Origin: Piscibacillus halophilus
GTDB taxonomy: Bacteria; Bacillota; Bacilli; Bacillales; Alkalibacillaceae
Direction: 5' to 3'
NCBI RefSeq assembly: GCF_900110685.1
Contig: NZ_FOES01000003.1
Location: 62,001 to 126,000, forward strand
Length of the DNA: 64,000 bases
Part shown: one piece after another, positions 1-7,725 of the stretch
Numbering within the stretch: the stretch's first letter is position 1
Layout: the number at the start of each line of letters is the position of its first letter
The notes under the pieces: model-generated
The model's input: the letters and a program-made list of their open reading frames with translations, nothing else
Database searches by the model: none
Told to the model about the DNA's origin: nothing
Translations under genes and position numbers: made by a program

Positions 1-473
1 AAAAACGGCATGGATTAGTTAATCTTGTGACCAAACCGATTAATCATGATCAATCCAATACTTATACTTATTTGTACTTCATCACGTTTATAAGAAGTGG
101 TGACTATTTCGGGATGTATTTAAGGTTAATTGGGTTAACTATTTTCTTCATTTTCTGGGTGCCTTTATTTTGGGGTAAGCTTATTTTTGCGATCTTGTTC
201 TTGTTTGTGACTGGATTTCAATTCATCACCATCTATAATCACCATAAAACATTAGATTGGATTCAGCTTTATCCAGTCGCTCAGCATGTACGAAAGAAGG
301 CTGTCCATCAATTAATCTTTCTATTAATGCTAGCGAAGGTTGTAGTTGTATTTGTACTATTCATGTTTGCTAGTGATCTTGTAGACGCTATCATATATGC
401 TGGGGTTGGGTTAGCTTTCACTCTACTTTTTGAAAACTTTTATGTAAAAGCACGAATAGAACGAATGAGTTAA
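1..473 (+). CDS. ecsB: ABC transporter permease EcsB, C-terminal part (5' end outside window)
   Basis: The frame is open from base 3 to the TAA at 471-473, so about 156 C-terminal residues are visible and the true start lies upstream. The segment has at least four hydrophobic stretches separated by short basic loops and ends in a basic tail. A motif of the type LYPV near the middle resembles the C-terminal half of EcsB, the membrane subunit that pairs with the EcsA ATPase and affects secretion and protease processing in Bacillus. The nearby yhaA gene fits the ecs locus of B. subtilis, although ecsC is not here. The family assignment rests on remembered resemblance and context; another multi-pass permease is possible. 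Confidence 0.68.
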   Translation, partial: KRHGLVNLVTKPINHDQSNTYTYLYFITFIRSGDYFGMYLRLIGLTIFFIFWVPLFWGKLIFAILFLFVTGFQFITIYNHHKTLDWIQLYPVAQHVRKKAVHQLIFLLMLAKVVVVFVLFMFASDLVDAIIYAGVGLAFTLLFENFYVKARIERMS

Positions 474-478
474 AAGGA

Positions 479-516
479 ATGTGTATGCCAATTATAAGCG
501 GGCATACACATTTTTC
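479..516 (+). terminator. Rho-independent terminator after ecsB
   Basis: A perfect 11-bp inverted repeat, ATGTGTATGCC (479-489) with GGCATACACAT (501-511), encloses an 11-nt loop and runs into TTTTTC. Confidence 0.88.
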
Positions 517-540
517 TTTATTGAAGAGGAATAGGAAAGT

Positions 541-708
541 TGCAAATTAAAAGAGAAAACCTGCAAGTAAGGACCTGAAACTTACAAGTAAGAGTAGGGA
601 ACTTGCAAGTAAGATACAGGGACTCGCAAATAGAAGATAAAAATCTACAAATTGCTGAGGTCTTCCTGCAAATAAAAGTGAGAAATCTGCAAATAGACCA
701 AGAACTGT
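541..708. repeat. Intergenic array of eight 21-bp degenerate tandem units
   Basis: A core of the form (T/C)(G/A)CAA(A/G)T recurs with its first base at 541, 562, 583, 604, 625, 646, 667 and 688, which is exactly 21 bp every time. The flanking bases of each unit are purine-rich and diverged. The array lies between the ecsB terminator and the promoter of the next gene and fills most of the only gene-free stretch over 300 bp (474-828). Its 21-bp period makes one minus-strand frame read as a seven-residue repeat of the type ICRFxxx, but that frame has no ribosome-binding site. I know of no assigned function. The unit is too short and has no spacers, so it is not a CRISPR array. Confidence 0.85.
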
Positions 709-757
709 AATCAAGCTTCATGTTATTTTAGTGCGTTAATGCGTTTACTAGGTGTCA

Positions 758-786
758 TTCACAAAACTAGATTCGAGTGTTAAAAT
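758..786 (+). promoter_or_regulatory. Candidate sigma-A promoter for the YitT-family gene
   Basis: TTCACA (758-763), a 17-bp spacer and TAAAAT (781-786). A TG one base before the -10 makes it an extended -10. It lies 43 bp before the start codon. Confidence 0.55.
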
Positions 787-828
787 CATCACGGCTTAGT
801 TATTTGACAGGAGAGAGGGAAAGCAGAG

Positions 829-1683
829 ATGGTAACAAGACATAATGGACGAGTCCCTATATGGCAACAATTGTTCTATATCATCATTGGATCAGCGATT
901 GTAGCGTTATCATTTAATGGTTTTTTATTACCTAACTATATAGCTGCTGGTGGTGTGAGCGGGATTAGTACGATTACTGAATATCTTTTTAATTTAGAGC
1001 CCGCATATGTGATTTGGGGAGTTAATGTACCTGTTTTAATGTTGGCGTTTTTCTTAATTGGAAAAGGTTCAGCCTTACGCTCAGTAGCAGGTTCACTCGT
1101 TTTACCTTTTTTTGTATTTTTAACGCGAAATATTGAGCCGATCTCGGAAGAAGTTATATTAGCTTCCATCTTTGGCGGACTCGGTGTAGGAATTGGTTTA
1201 GGAATTGTATATTTAGGAGATGCTTCAACGGGTGGCACTTCATTAATAGCACAAATGATTTATAAGTATTCTAGTCTGTCTTTAGGGACAAGTTTAGCTA
1301 TTATCGATGGGTTAATTGTTTTAACAGCGATTATTGTTTTTGATGTCGAATTAGGTTTGTTTGCCTTAATTGGGTTATTTATGACAAGTAAGTCTATTGA
1401 TCTTGTTCAAACAGGCTTTAATCGAACAAAAGCAACACTTATTGTTTCTGGAAAACATCGAGAAGTCCAGCAGGCCATTTACGACAAAGTTGATCGTGGT
1501 GTTACACGTATATCAGCGCAAGGTGGTTTTACGGAACAGGATCGCCCAGTCCTAATGTGTGTGGTCAATCAAACAGAGATTAGTAAACTAAAACGAACGA
1601 TTAAAGAAGCAGACCCAGAAGCTTTTGTCATTGTAATGGATTCATCAGAAGTGTTAGGTAGAGGGTTCTACCAAACAAGTTAA
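829..1683 (+). CDS. YitT-family (DUF161/DUF2179) membrane protein
   Basis: A 284-residue protein with about five or six N-terminal membrane segments followed by a soluble C-terminal domain of about 80 residues, the layout of the YitT family (DUF161 membrane part plus DUF2179). The glycine-rich loops AAGGVSG and GDASTGGT and the C-terminal segment with RGVTRISAQGGF are typical. The ATG follows AGGAGAGAGGG by 9 nt. The gene is monocistronic between an extended -10 promoter and the damaged ybjQ-type gene. A second paralogue lies at 40441-41295. Family function is not firmly established, and transport or sensing would be a guess. Confidence 0.88.
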   Translation: MVTRHNGRVPIWQQLFYIIIGSAIVALSFNGFLLPNYIAAGGVSGISTITEYLFNLEPAYVIWGVNVPVLMLAFFLIGKGSALRSVAGSLVLPFFVFLTRNIEPISEEVILASIFGGLGVGIGLGIVYLGDASTGGTSLIAQMIYKYSSLSLGTSLAIIDGLIVLTAIIVFDVELGLFALIGLFMTSKSIDLVQTGFNRTKATLIVSGKHREVQQAIYDKVDRGVTRISAQGGFTEQDRPVLMCVVNQTEISKLKRTIKEADPEAFVIVMDSSEVLGRGFYQTS

Positions 1684-1747
1684 AGGTAAAATGTCTCTAA
1701 GTATCGAACCAGAGAACTAGACCATTTAAGTAGAAAGGATGTTTCGA

Positions 1748-2063
1748 ATGATTGTTACAACGACTAATCTAAATTGATGGAAGAGAAATTGAAGAATATG
1801 TTGATTTAGTTTCTGGACAAACGATTATGGGGGCGAACGTTGTGAGAGACTTCATGGCCAGTATTACAGATGTGGTTGGTGGTCGAAGTGCTCAATATGA
1901 GAACAAGCTTAATCAAGGGAAAGAGTTGGCGATTAAGGAAATGAAAGAAGAAGCAGCTGAACGTGGCGCTAATGCTGTCGTTGGTGTCGATTTAGATTTT
2001 GAAACATTAAGAGATGGAATGATGATGATTGTAGCAAGTGGTACAGCAGTAATATTGAAATAA
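1748..2063 (+). pseudogene. YbjQ/UPF0145-family gene broken by a one-base frameshift
   Basis: A good ribosome-binding site (GAAAGGA, 1734-1740) precedes ATG at 1748, which begins MIVTTTNLN and then meets TGA at 1775-1777. One frame over, from 1773, the sequence continues as IDGREIEEYV and then runs through the family's MGANVVRDF and VVGGRS motifs to TAA at 2061-2063. Joined, the two parts make about 105 residues, the usual length of this pentameric, putative heavy-metal-binding family. There is one base too many around 1769-1772. A +1 ribosomal shift at the TGA would also restore the frame, and a sequencing error cannot be excluded. An internal ATG at 1827 exists but lacks a convincing ribosome-binding site. 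Confidence 0.8.
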
Positions 2064-2067
2064 ACCA

Positions 2068-2100
2068 AAACAATCCCAGTCAACTCAACTGGGATTGTTT
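2068..2100. terminator. Bidirectional terminator between ybjQ-type gene and yhaA
   Basis: A perfect 13-bp repeat, AAACAATCCCAGT and ACTGGGATTGTTT, with a 7-nt loop lies between two convergent genes and is flanked by A on the left and T on the right. Confidence 0.85.
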
Positions 2101-2109
2101 CATGCTGAT

Positions 2110-3279
2110 TTAGCTTTCCTGATATTTTTTATAACCATGAACGAGAGCTTTAGCTGCGATTGGTAAAGCTTCTTCATTAATATCAAATTTAGGGTGATGG
2201 TGCGGATAATCATGACCCTCTATTTTTGCACCAGTGAAGAAAAACGTCCCCGGGCGTTCTTCTAAATAATAAGCAAAATCTTCTCCTCCCATGACAGGTG
2301 GAACTTCATTCACTTGATTAACACCAGGAATATCTTTTCCTTCATTTAAGTAATATTCCGTTTCCGCTGGATGGTTAATGACAGGCGGGTATCCCTTAAC
2401 ATAGTCAAGCTCGTATTCTGCATCATAACTTTCAGAAATTCCCTTTAAAACTTTATGCATTTCATCAATAATTTGATCTTGAACGTTTTTATCTAAATAA
2501 CGAACGGTACCTTGTAATCTTGCTGTATCTGGAATAACATTAAATGCTTCGCCAGCTTCGATTACCCCAATAGTTAGGACAGCAGATTGAAGTGGATCAA
2601 GTCGGCGACTTACAACCTGTTGCAACTCAACAATTGCTTGACCAGTCATAACAACGGGGTCCTTTGTTTGGTGAGGCATGGCGCCATGTCCGCCTTTTCC
2701 TTTAAACGTGATTTCAAAACGGTCAGCACCAGCCATAAACGCGCCATTCGTGGTTTCTATTGTATGGACTGGGGTTGTTGCCCAAAGGTGAGTACCAAAA
2801 ACAGCATCAACACCTTCTAAAGCACCATCTTCAATCATTGGTTTAGCGCCACCAGGAGCATATTCTTCTGCTGGTTGATGTAAAAATACCATGGTACCTT
2901 CTAATTCATCTTTAAAAGGAAGAACAGCTTCAGCGACTGCAAGAAGACTTGCTGTATGACCATCATGACCACATGCGTGCATGACTCCGTCTACTTTAGA
3001 TTTATATGGAACATCATTTTCTTCTTGGATAGGAAGGGCATCGAAATCAGCTCTTAAGGCAACGGTTTTACCCGGCTTTCCTCCAACAATTTTTGCTATG
3101 ACTCCATAACCACCAATATTTTTTTGATAAGGAATTTCTAATTCATCGTATCGATTACAAATATATTTAGATGTTTCTTTTTCTTCAAAAGATAGCTCAG
3201 GATGTTGGTGTAGATAACGTCGATCTTCTACCATCCGATTATAGAGCGCATCAATTTTTTCGTATATTTGCTCCCACAT
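2110..3279 (-). CDS. yhaA: M20D-family amidohydrolase/peptidase (YhaA-like)
   Basis: A 389-residue metal-dependent amidohydrolase of the M20D type, which cleaves N-acyl or aminoacyl amide bonds of amino acids (relatives include IlvA-associated hippurate hydrolases and N-acetyl-diaminopimelate deacetylase). Metal ligands are visible in HACGHDGHTAS near residue 100 and PAEEYAPGG near residue 136, with the dimerisation/lid domain between about 180 and 290 and a late HHH cluster in the C terminus. The ATG follows AGGAGG by 9 nt. It is convergent with the preceding gene. In B. subtilis yhaA lies by the ecs genes, which agrees with ecsB upstream. The natural substrate cannot be told from sequence. 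Confidence 0.85.
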   Translation of the reverse strand: MWEQIYEKIDALYNRMVEDRRYLHQHPELSFEEKETSKYICNRYDELEIPYQKNIGGYGVIAKIVGGKPGKTVALRADFDALPIQEENDVPYKSKVDGVMHACGHDGHTASLLAVAEAVLPFKDELEGTMVFLHQPAEEYAPGGAKPMIEDGALEGVDAVFGTHLWATTPVHTIETTNGAFMAGADRFEITFKGKGGHGAMPHQTKDPVVMTGQAIVELQQVVSRRLDPLQSAVLTIGVIEAGEAFNVIPDTARLQGTVRYLDKNVQDQIIDEMHKVLKGISESYDAEYELDYVKGYPPVINHPAETEYYLNEGKDIPGVNQVNEVPPVMGGEDFAYYLEERPGTFFFTGAKIEGHDYPHHHPKFDINEEALPIAAKALVHGYKKYQES

Positions 3280-3398
3280 AATATATGACCTCCTATTCCC
3301 TTAATTAAATAGAGTATATCAGAAATGTATGAATATGATAATTAATCAAACTTCATTTCCTCCGTCTCAAGGCTGAGTCATAAACAACCTTAAGAATG

Positions 3399-3427
3399 TT
3401 ACAAATCAAAATTAAAGGTAGTATGAT
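3399..3427 (+). promoter_or_regulatory. Candidate sigma-A promoter of liaFSR
   Basis: TTACAA (3399-3404), a 17-bp spacer and TATGAT (3422-3427) imply a leader of about 110 nt. A short inverted repeat, CTCAAGGCTGAG (3366-3377), lies just upstream and could be an activator site, though I cannot tie it to LiaR. Confidence 0.5.
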
Positions 3428-3546
3428 AGAATTAATAAAAATTAAAGTGAATGAATATTCGCTTCATAATACCTCTAGTCTAATATTACTAATGAATTTA
3501 AAGGATATTCTTCGACTTTAACGAATAAAATTTGTAGGTGAGTTAA

Positions 3547-4422
3547 ATGTTTAATAAATTCTTCTCGAAAATGGCTAAATGGACGATTGCTCTAATGCTT
3601 ATAGGTTTTGGTATTGCCTTGATCCTACAAAATCTAAGTATTATTTCCCTGGAAATGTCGAATGTTGTCTGGAACTCTTGGCCTATAATTATTGTATTAA
3701 TTGGTTTAGTATCGTTTTCAAATTATTTTATTCCATACAAATCAGGCAGCTGGAAGTTTGGCTCCTTCTTAATAGTCTATGGTGCTTTACTATGGGCTGG
3801 AAATTTTAATTATATTGAGTTTGGTTTAATTGATGTTTGGAAATTATGGCCACTTATCTTAATTTATATTGGCACAAACATTTTAGCTGGCCGCAAAACG
3901 GTTTCAATTTATGTGGATTCAACAGATGGAGAAGACGCTCATAAAGACCAAGACTTTATAAAAACACAATCAACTTCCAATGGCTCGGAATATAATCACA
4001 AGGTAGAGTCTGAAGACCAAAAAGAAAAGACAAAAGGCGATTTTTATTATCACTATAAAAGACAACGACACTTTATTTCAGATATTAATTATTCAAAAGA
4101 TAATTGGGAAGTCAAGGATATGGATTTGTGGACTGGTATAGGTGATTTGTATTTTGATTTTTCAAAAGCCTATATTCCTAATCACGAAACTAAAATTCGT
4201 TTGCGTGGTTATATTGCGGATATCCATATGAAGCTTCCTGAAAATGTTGCTTATAAAATCTATGCCAATGTCAAAATTGGTGATGCAAAGGTCTTTAACC
4301 AAAATCGTACAGGTATAGGTAGTGCTGTGACTTATGTATCTGATAATTATGACACGGCGACTAAAAAAATTGATATTCATATGGATTATAAAATCGGAGA
4401 CATAAGGGTTAATTACGTTTAG
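3547..4422 (+). CDS. liaF: LiaF-type inhibitor of the LiaRS two-component system
   Basis: A 291-residue membrane protein: four hydrophobic segments in the first 115 residues, a charged linker (about 125-165) and a C-terminal beta-rich DUF2154 domain with a pattern like DLWTGIGDLYFDFSKA. In B. subtilis and S. aureus (VraT) this protein keeps the LiaS kinase off until the cell wall is stressed. The ATG follows TAGGTGA. It is the first gene of a tight three-gene operon, with 11 nt to liaS. The linker is longer and more acidic than I remember for B. subtilis LiaF. No liaI or liaH gene precedes it here. Confidence 0.88.
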   Translation: MFNKFFSKMAKWTIALMLIGFGIALILQNLSIISLEMSNVVWNSWPIIIVLIGLVSFSNYFIPYKSGSWKFGSFLIVYGALLWAGNFNYIEFGLIDVWKLWPLILIYIGTNILAGRKTVSIYVDSTDGEDAHKDQDFIKTQSTSNGSEYNHKVESEDQKEKTKGDFYYHYKRQRHFISDINYSKDNWEVKDMDLWTGIGDLYFDFSKAYIPNHETKIRLRGYIADIHMKLPENVAYKIYANVKIGDAKVFNQNRTGIGSAVTYVSDNYDTATKKIDIHMDYKIGDIRVNYV

Positions 4423-4433
4423 GAGCGATGTTA

Positions 4434-5471
4434 ATGTTGAAAAAGCTCAAGGGGATTCGCTTCCAGATGATGCGAACGGAACTATATATTATTTATTTTT
4501 CTTTATTAGTTATTTCATTAATATCTTTTTTTACTTATTCAGTGTTTAAACCTGAGTGGCTATATTTAGAAGCCATTTTCTTTCTATTAATTATGAATAT
4601 CGTGATTATGACACCTGTTGGCTTATACGTCATTTATAAACAAACTAAATACATTAAAGATCGCCTTCATGCTTTTTCAATTTTTGTATCAATGCTTCAA
4701 CAAGGTAAATATAGTGCTAAGTTATTTTTAGAAGAATCTGAGGATGAATTAGATAATTTTACTGAAGAATTAAATGATCTAGCTAATAAGATGAAGGATC
4801 AGGTTAATACGCTTCAAAGGTTGGCTGATGAAAAATCTGAGTATGCCCAACAAGCTCACATTGCTGCAACAATGGAAGAAAGACAGCGACTTGCTCGTGA
4901 TTTACATGATGCTGTTAGCCAACAATTATTTGCGCTTACCATGATGTCGCAAGCCACGGTCAAATTAATCGATCAAAAACCAACTAAAGCCAAAGAACAA
5001 ATAATGGAAATTTCAGAGATGGCATTGCAGGCACAAAATGAGATGAGAGCATTACTATTACATTTGCGTCCAATCTATTTATCTGGCGAACCATTACATG
5101 AAGGAATTGTTAGATTAATAGAAGAGTTAAAGAAGAAATCGACATTACATTTCGATTTAGATATTGATGAAATCGAACTATCACAATCTAAAGAAGAGCA
5201 TATATTTAGAATGGTTCAAGAAGCTTTATCAAATATTTTAAGACACGCGAATGCTCAAAACGTAAAGGTGGAACTAAAAAATCGAGATCAAGAAATCTTC
5301 ATTCATATTGACGATGATGGGGTAGGATTTAAAGCTAATGAACAGTTAGAACAAAAAACCTCTTATGGGTTAAAAACAATGAAAGAACGATGTGAGGAAA
5401 TAGGCGGCACCCTAAGAATTAAATCTCAAGAAGGCCAGGGAACATATATTGATATTAGGATACCAAAGTAG
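4434..5471 (+). CDS. liaS: Sensor histidine kinase LiaS (VraS-type)
   Basis: A 345-residue kinase of the HisKA_3/NarL class that senses cell-envelope stress. Two membrane segments lie in the first 75 residues with almost no extracellular loop, followed by a HAMP-like stretch, the phosphoacceptor box RQRLARDLHDAVSQQ (His near residue 155) and an ATPase domain with EALSNILRHANA and DDGVGF. ATG 4434 is chosen over ATG 4428 because AGGAGC sits 7 nt from 4434 but only 1 nt from 4428. The gene ends 11 nt before liaR, so the two are probably translated together. Confidence 0.92.
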   Translation: MLKKLKGIRFQMMRTELYIIYFSLLVISLISFFTYSVFKPEWLYLEAIFFLLIMNIVIMTPVGLYVIYKQTKYIKDRLHAFSIFVSMLQQGKYSAKLFLEESEDELDNFTEELNDLANKMKDQVNTLQRLADEKSEYAQQAHIAATMEERQRLARDLHDAVSQQLFALTMMSQATVKLIDQKPTKAKEQIMEISEMALQAQNEMRALLLHLRPIYLSGEPLHEGIVRLIEELKKKSTLHFDLDIDEIELSQSKEEHIFRMVQEALSNILRHANAQNVKVELKNRDQEIFIHIDDDGVGFKANEQLEQKTSYGLKTMKERCEEIGGTLRIKSQEGQGTYIDIRIPK

Positions 5472-5482
5472 GAGTGGTGAAT

Positions 5483-6127
5483 GTGGACCCAATTAAAGTG
5501 TTGGTCGTGGATGATCACGACGTGGTACGTAAAGGAATTATTACTTACCTTATGACAGAAGAAGATATAGAAATCATTGGAGAAGCTTCAAGTGGATTTG
5601 ATGGAGCTGATTTAGCACGAGATTTGAACCCGGACGTTATTTTGATGGATTTAATCATGGAGAACGGTACTGGAATTGATGCAACAGAACAAATTATGAA
5701 AACGAACCCAGATACTAAAATTATCATCCTTACAAGTTATTATGATGATGAAAAAGTGTTCCCAGCTCTTGAAGCAGGAGCATTTAGTTATATGTTGAAA
5801 ACGTCATCTGCAGATGAAATAGCTTCAGCAATTAAAAAAGCAGCAAAAGGAGAAAATGTCATAGAACCTAAAGTTGCAGGAGCGATGATGAATCGCATTC
5901 GTACACCTGAACGAATGCCACATGAATTACTTACAGAAAGAGAACTAGAAGTATTAATTTGTATTGGTAATGGTCTTACGAATAATGAAATTAGTGAAAA
6001 ATTATATATAGGAATTAAGACAGTTAAGACACACGTCAGTAATATTTTAAGTAAGTTGGATGTTCAAGACCGAACTCAAGCAGCTGTGTATGCCCATCGA
6101 AATGGGTTAATGAAGGAAACAAAGTAA
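5483..6127 (+). CDS. liaR: Response regulator LiaR (VraR-type)
   Basis: A 214-residue NarL-type regulator. The receiver domain (about 1-120) shows VVDDHD, the phosphorylated Asp in PDVILMDL and the switch Lys in YMLKT. The LuxR-type helix-turn-helix (about 145-210) begins LTERELEVL and contains KTVKTHVSNIL. It is the partner of the LiaS kinase just upstream. The start is taken as GTG 5483 because AGGAG (5470-5474) is spaced 8 nt from it; GTG codons at 5474 and 5477 overlap or abut the ribosome-binding site. Its target genes are not visible in the window beyond possible autoregulation. Confidence 0.92.
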   Translation: MDPIKVLVVDDHDVVRKGIITYLMTEEDIEIIGEASSGFDGADLARDLNPDVILMDLIMENGTGIDATEQIMKTNPDTKIIILTSYYDDEKVFPALEAGAFSYMLKTSSADEIASAIKKAAKGENVIEPKVAGAMMNRIRTPERMPHELLTERELEVLICIGNGLTNNEISEKLYIGIKTVKTHVSNILSKLDVQDRTQAAVYAHRNGLMKETK

Positions 6128-6199
6128 AGGGAGAATCTATTGATTTTCCTTTTTATTTTCCCTTCATAAAATATAGAATTGGTATTAAATCTGTTCGGA

Positions 6200-7138
6200 T
6201 TATGATGACGTCCATTGCCCTCCATTAACGTGAAGCGTTTGCCCAGTTACAAATCGTGAATCATCGGAAGCGAGATAAACAAAGGTAGGGGCAACTTCAA
6301 ACGGCTGACCTTGCCGCTGCATTGGATTACCGGCTAATGTCACTTCATCCGCAGAGAAGCTAGATGGGATGAGTGGTGTCCAAATACGTCCAGGTGCAAT
6401 GGCGTTTACCCGTATCCCCTCTTTAACTAAATTATTTGCTAAGGCTCTCGTGAAACCAATATTAGCCCCTTTAGTTGCAGTATAATCAATCAATTGATCG
6501 TTCCCTTCGTAAGTTACGATCGATGAAGTATTGATAATGGAACTACCAGCCTTCATGTATGGAAGTGCTGCACGTGTCGTGTAGAAATGAGAGTAAATGT
6601 TTACTTTAAAAGTATCATCGAACTGTTCATCAGTAATATCTAGTAAACTCAATTGTTGAAATTGAATCCCGACATGATTGCAAAGTATGTCTAGTTGCCC
6701 ATATGTTTGGATGGTTTTTTCTACGATGTCATTACATTGTTGTTTCTCTCTTAAATCGCCTGGTAATAATAAACAGTGCTGACCTATTTCTTCAATTCTT
6801 GACTTAGTGCGATTTGCATCCTCGTGCTCATCTAGATAAGCAATGGCAACATCTGCCCCTTCTTTAGCAAATGCGATTGCAGCTGCAGCACCTATTCCAC
6901 TGTCACCACCTGTAATTAACGCGACCTTTCCGACTAGTTTTCCACTTCCCTTATAATTAGGATTTTCAATAATCGGTCTTGGAACCATCAACTTTTCTAC
7001 ACCAGGTTGGCGAAATTGTCGTTGTTCTGGAACGGTGATTGGAATTTCTTCGTATCGAGTTATTTTTCCATAATTGGGATACATCGGGTAGTTTTGTTCA
7101 TCTGTTTTATTTTGATGTTTGTGTTGATCCTCTGACAT
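6200..7138 (-). CDS. SDR-family oxidoreductase (general stress protein 39-like)
   Basis: A 312-residue short-chain dehydrogenase with the family's roughly 50-residue proline-rich N-terminal extension, as in YhxC/YdaD-type stress proteins. The cofactor motif GGDSGIG is near residue 75, the catalytic YTATK near 218, and the [11 protein letters not shown] segment near 250. The usual NNAG motif after strand 4 reads NHVG here, an uncommon change. The ATG follows AGGAGG by 9 nt. The gene is convergent with liaR and transcribed alone. The substrate is unknown; NADP preference would be a guess. Confidence 0.87.
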   Translation of the reverse strand: MSEDQHKHQNKTDEQNYPMYPNYGKITRYEEIPITVPEQRQFRQPGVEKLMVPRPIIENPNYKGSGKLVGKVALITGGDSGIGAAAAIAFAKEGADVAIAYLDEHEDANRTKSRIEEIGQHCLLLPGDLREKQQCNDIVEKTIQTYGQLDILCNHVGIQFQQLSLLDITDEQFDDTFKVNIYSHFYTTRAALPYMKAGSSIINTSSIVTYEGNDQLIDYTATKGANIGFTRALANNLVKEGIRVNAIAPGRIWTPLIPSSFSADEVTLAGNPMQRQGQPFEVAPTFVYLASDDSRFVTGQTLHVNGGQWTSS

Positions 7139-7302
7139 ATCATTATCCTCCTAGAAGTAGCCATTTTTCAATACATTATGTTACATAGGCGAATTAAGTG
7201 CATGGCTAAACTTAATAAGTCAATATGTATAAACACAAGATTGCTGTACTAGCTCAAGATCTAGAAAGATTGAATATGATAAAAAGGGAGAGGAATAATC
7301 TT

Positions 7303-7485
7303 ATGGAGGCGAGCAATTTGTATTATTATAATCCAGAAGTAAAATTTTTGTTAGTTAATCATTCCGAAGAAATGGTTGAATTGTTATATGATTTCAACTC
7401 TCACACGTGGGAAATGCCTGAAATTGGACCAAGACCCCCATATTATGATAATCCACGGTATGAACCATACTATCCAGTGATCTAG
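7303..7485 (+). CDS. Small Tyr/Pro-rich hypothetical protein
   Basis: From ATG 7303, placed 10 nt after GGGAGAGG (7285-7292), the product is 60 residues. It has an acidic, hydrophobic first half and a C-terminal tail with PRPPYYDNPRYEPYYP. An in-frame ATG at 7225 would add 26 residues, but no ribosome-binding site precedes it. A strong terminator follows. I do not recognise the family. Tyr-Pro tails of this kind occur in small coat or surface-associated proteins of spore formers, but that is only a resemblance. Confidence 0.6.
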   Translation: MEASNLYYYNPEVKFLLVNHSEEMVELLYDFNSHTWEMPEIGPRPPYYDNPRYEPYYPVI

Positions 7486-7503
7486 TTATCGTTCATTTTC
7501 TTT

Positions 7504-7534
7504 AAACCTTAAAAAATAGTTTTAAGGTTTTATA
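7504..7534 (+). terminator. Terminator after the small Tyr/Pro-rich gene
   Basis: An 11-bp perfect stem, AAACCTTAAAA and TTTTAAGGTTT, has a 5-nt loop and is followed by TATAT rather than a clean T-run. Confidence 0.65.
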
Positions 7535-7725
7535 TAAACAAATATCTTTAATTTAAGATAAATTCAAGATATTATTTGGACTAGATATATATAGAAAGTT
7601 CATTTAAGAATTAATATTTCTTTTAATAACCGGGTATAAGAAGAACAGTTGTACATTAAAGCTACACTTTTTTAATGGAGGTGGTTCTTAATACTTTGAT
7701 AGGAGGCAAGAAGGGAGATTAATCG

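Noticed and set aside
541-708. CRISPR-like regular repeats
   Set aside because: Units are only 21 bp, contiguous and diverged, with no constant repeat, no unique spacers and no cas genes.
518-721. A 67-residue minus-strand frame with a seven-residue ICRF-type repeat
   Set aside because: It is the translation of the 21-bp DNA array, whose unit length is a multiple of three. There is no ribosome-binding site before its ATG, and the frame abuts the ecsB terminator.
936-1238. A 100-residue minus-strand frame inside the YitT-family gene
   Set aside because: It lies wholly antisense to a clear membrane-protein gene, has biased Pro/Lys composition and no ribosome-binding site.
7632-7637. GGGTAT resembling a sigma-B -10 element before the WrbA-like gene
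   Set aside because: No GTTTAA-like -35 is found at 12-15 bp upstream, so stress-sigma control is not supported.
7675-7722. A 15-codon leader frame just before the WrbA-like gene
   Set aside because: It is very short and overlaps the ribosome-binding region of the real gene; nothing supports translation.
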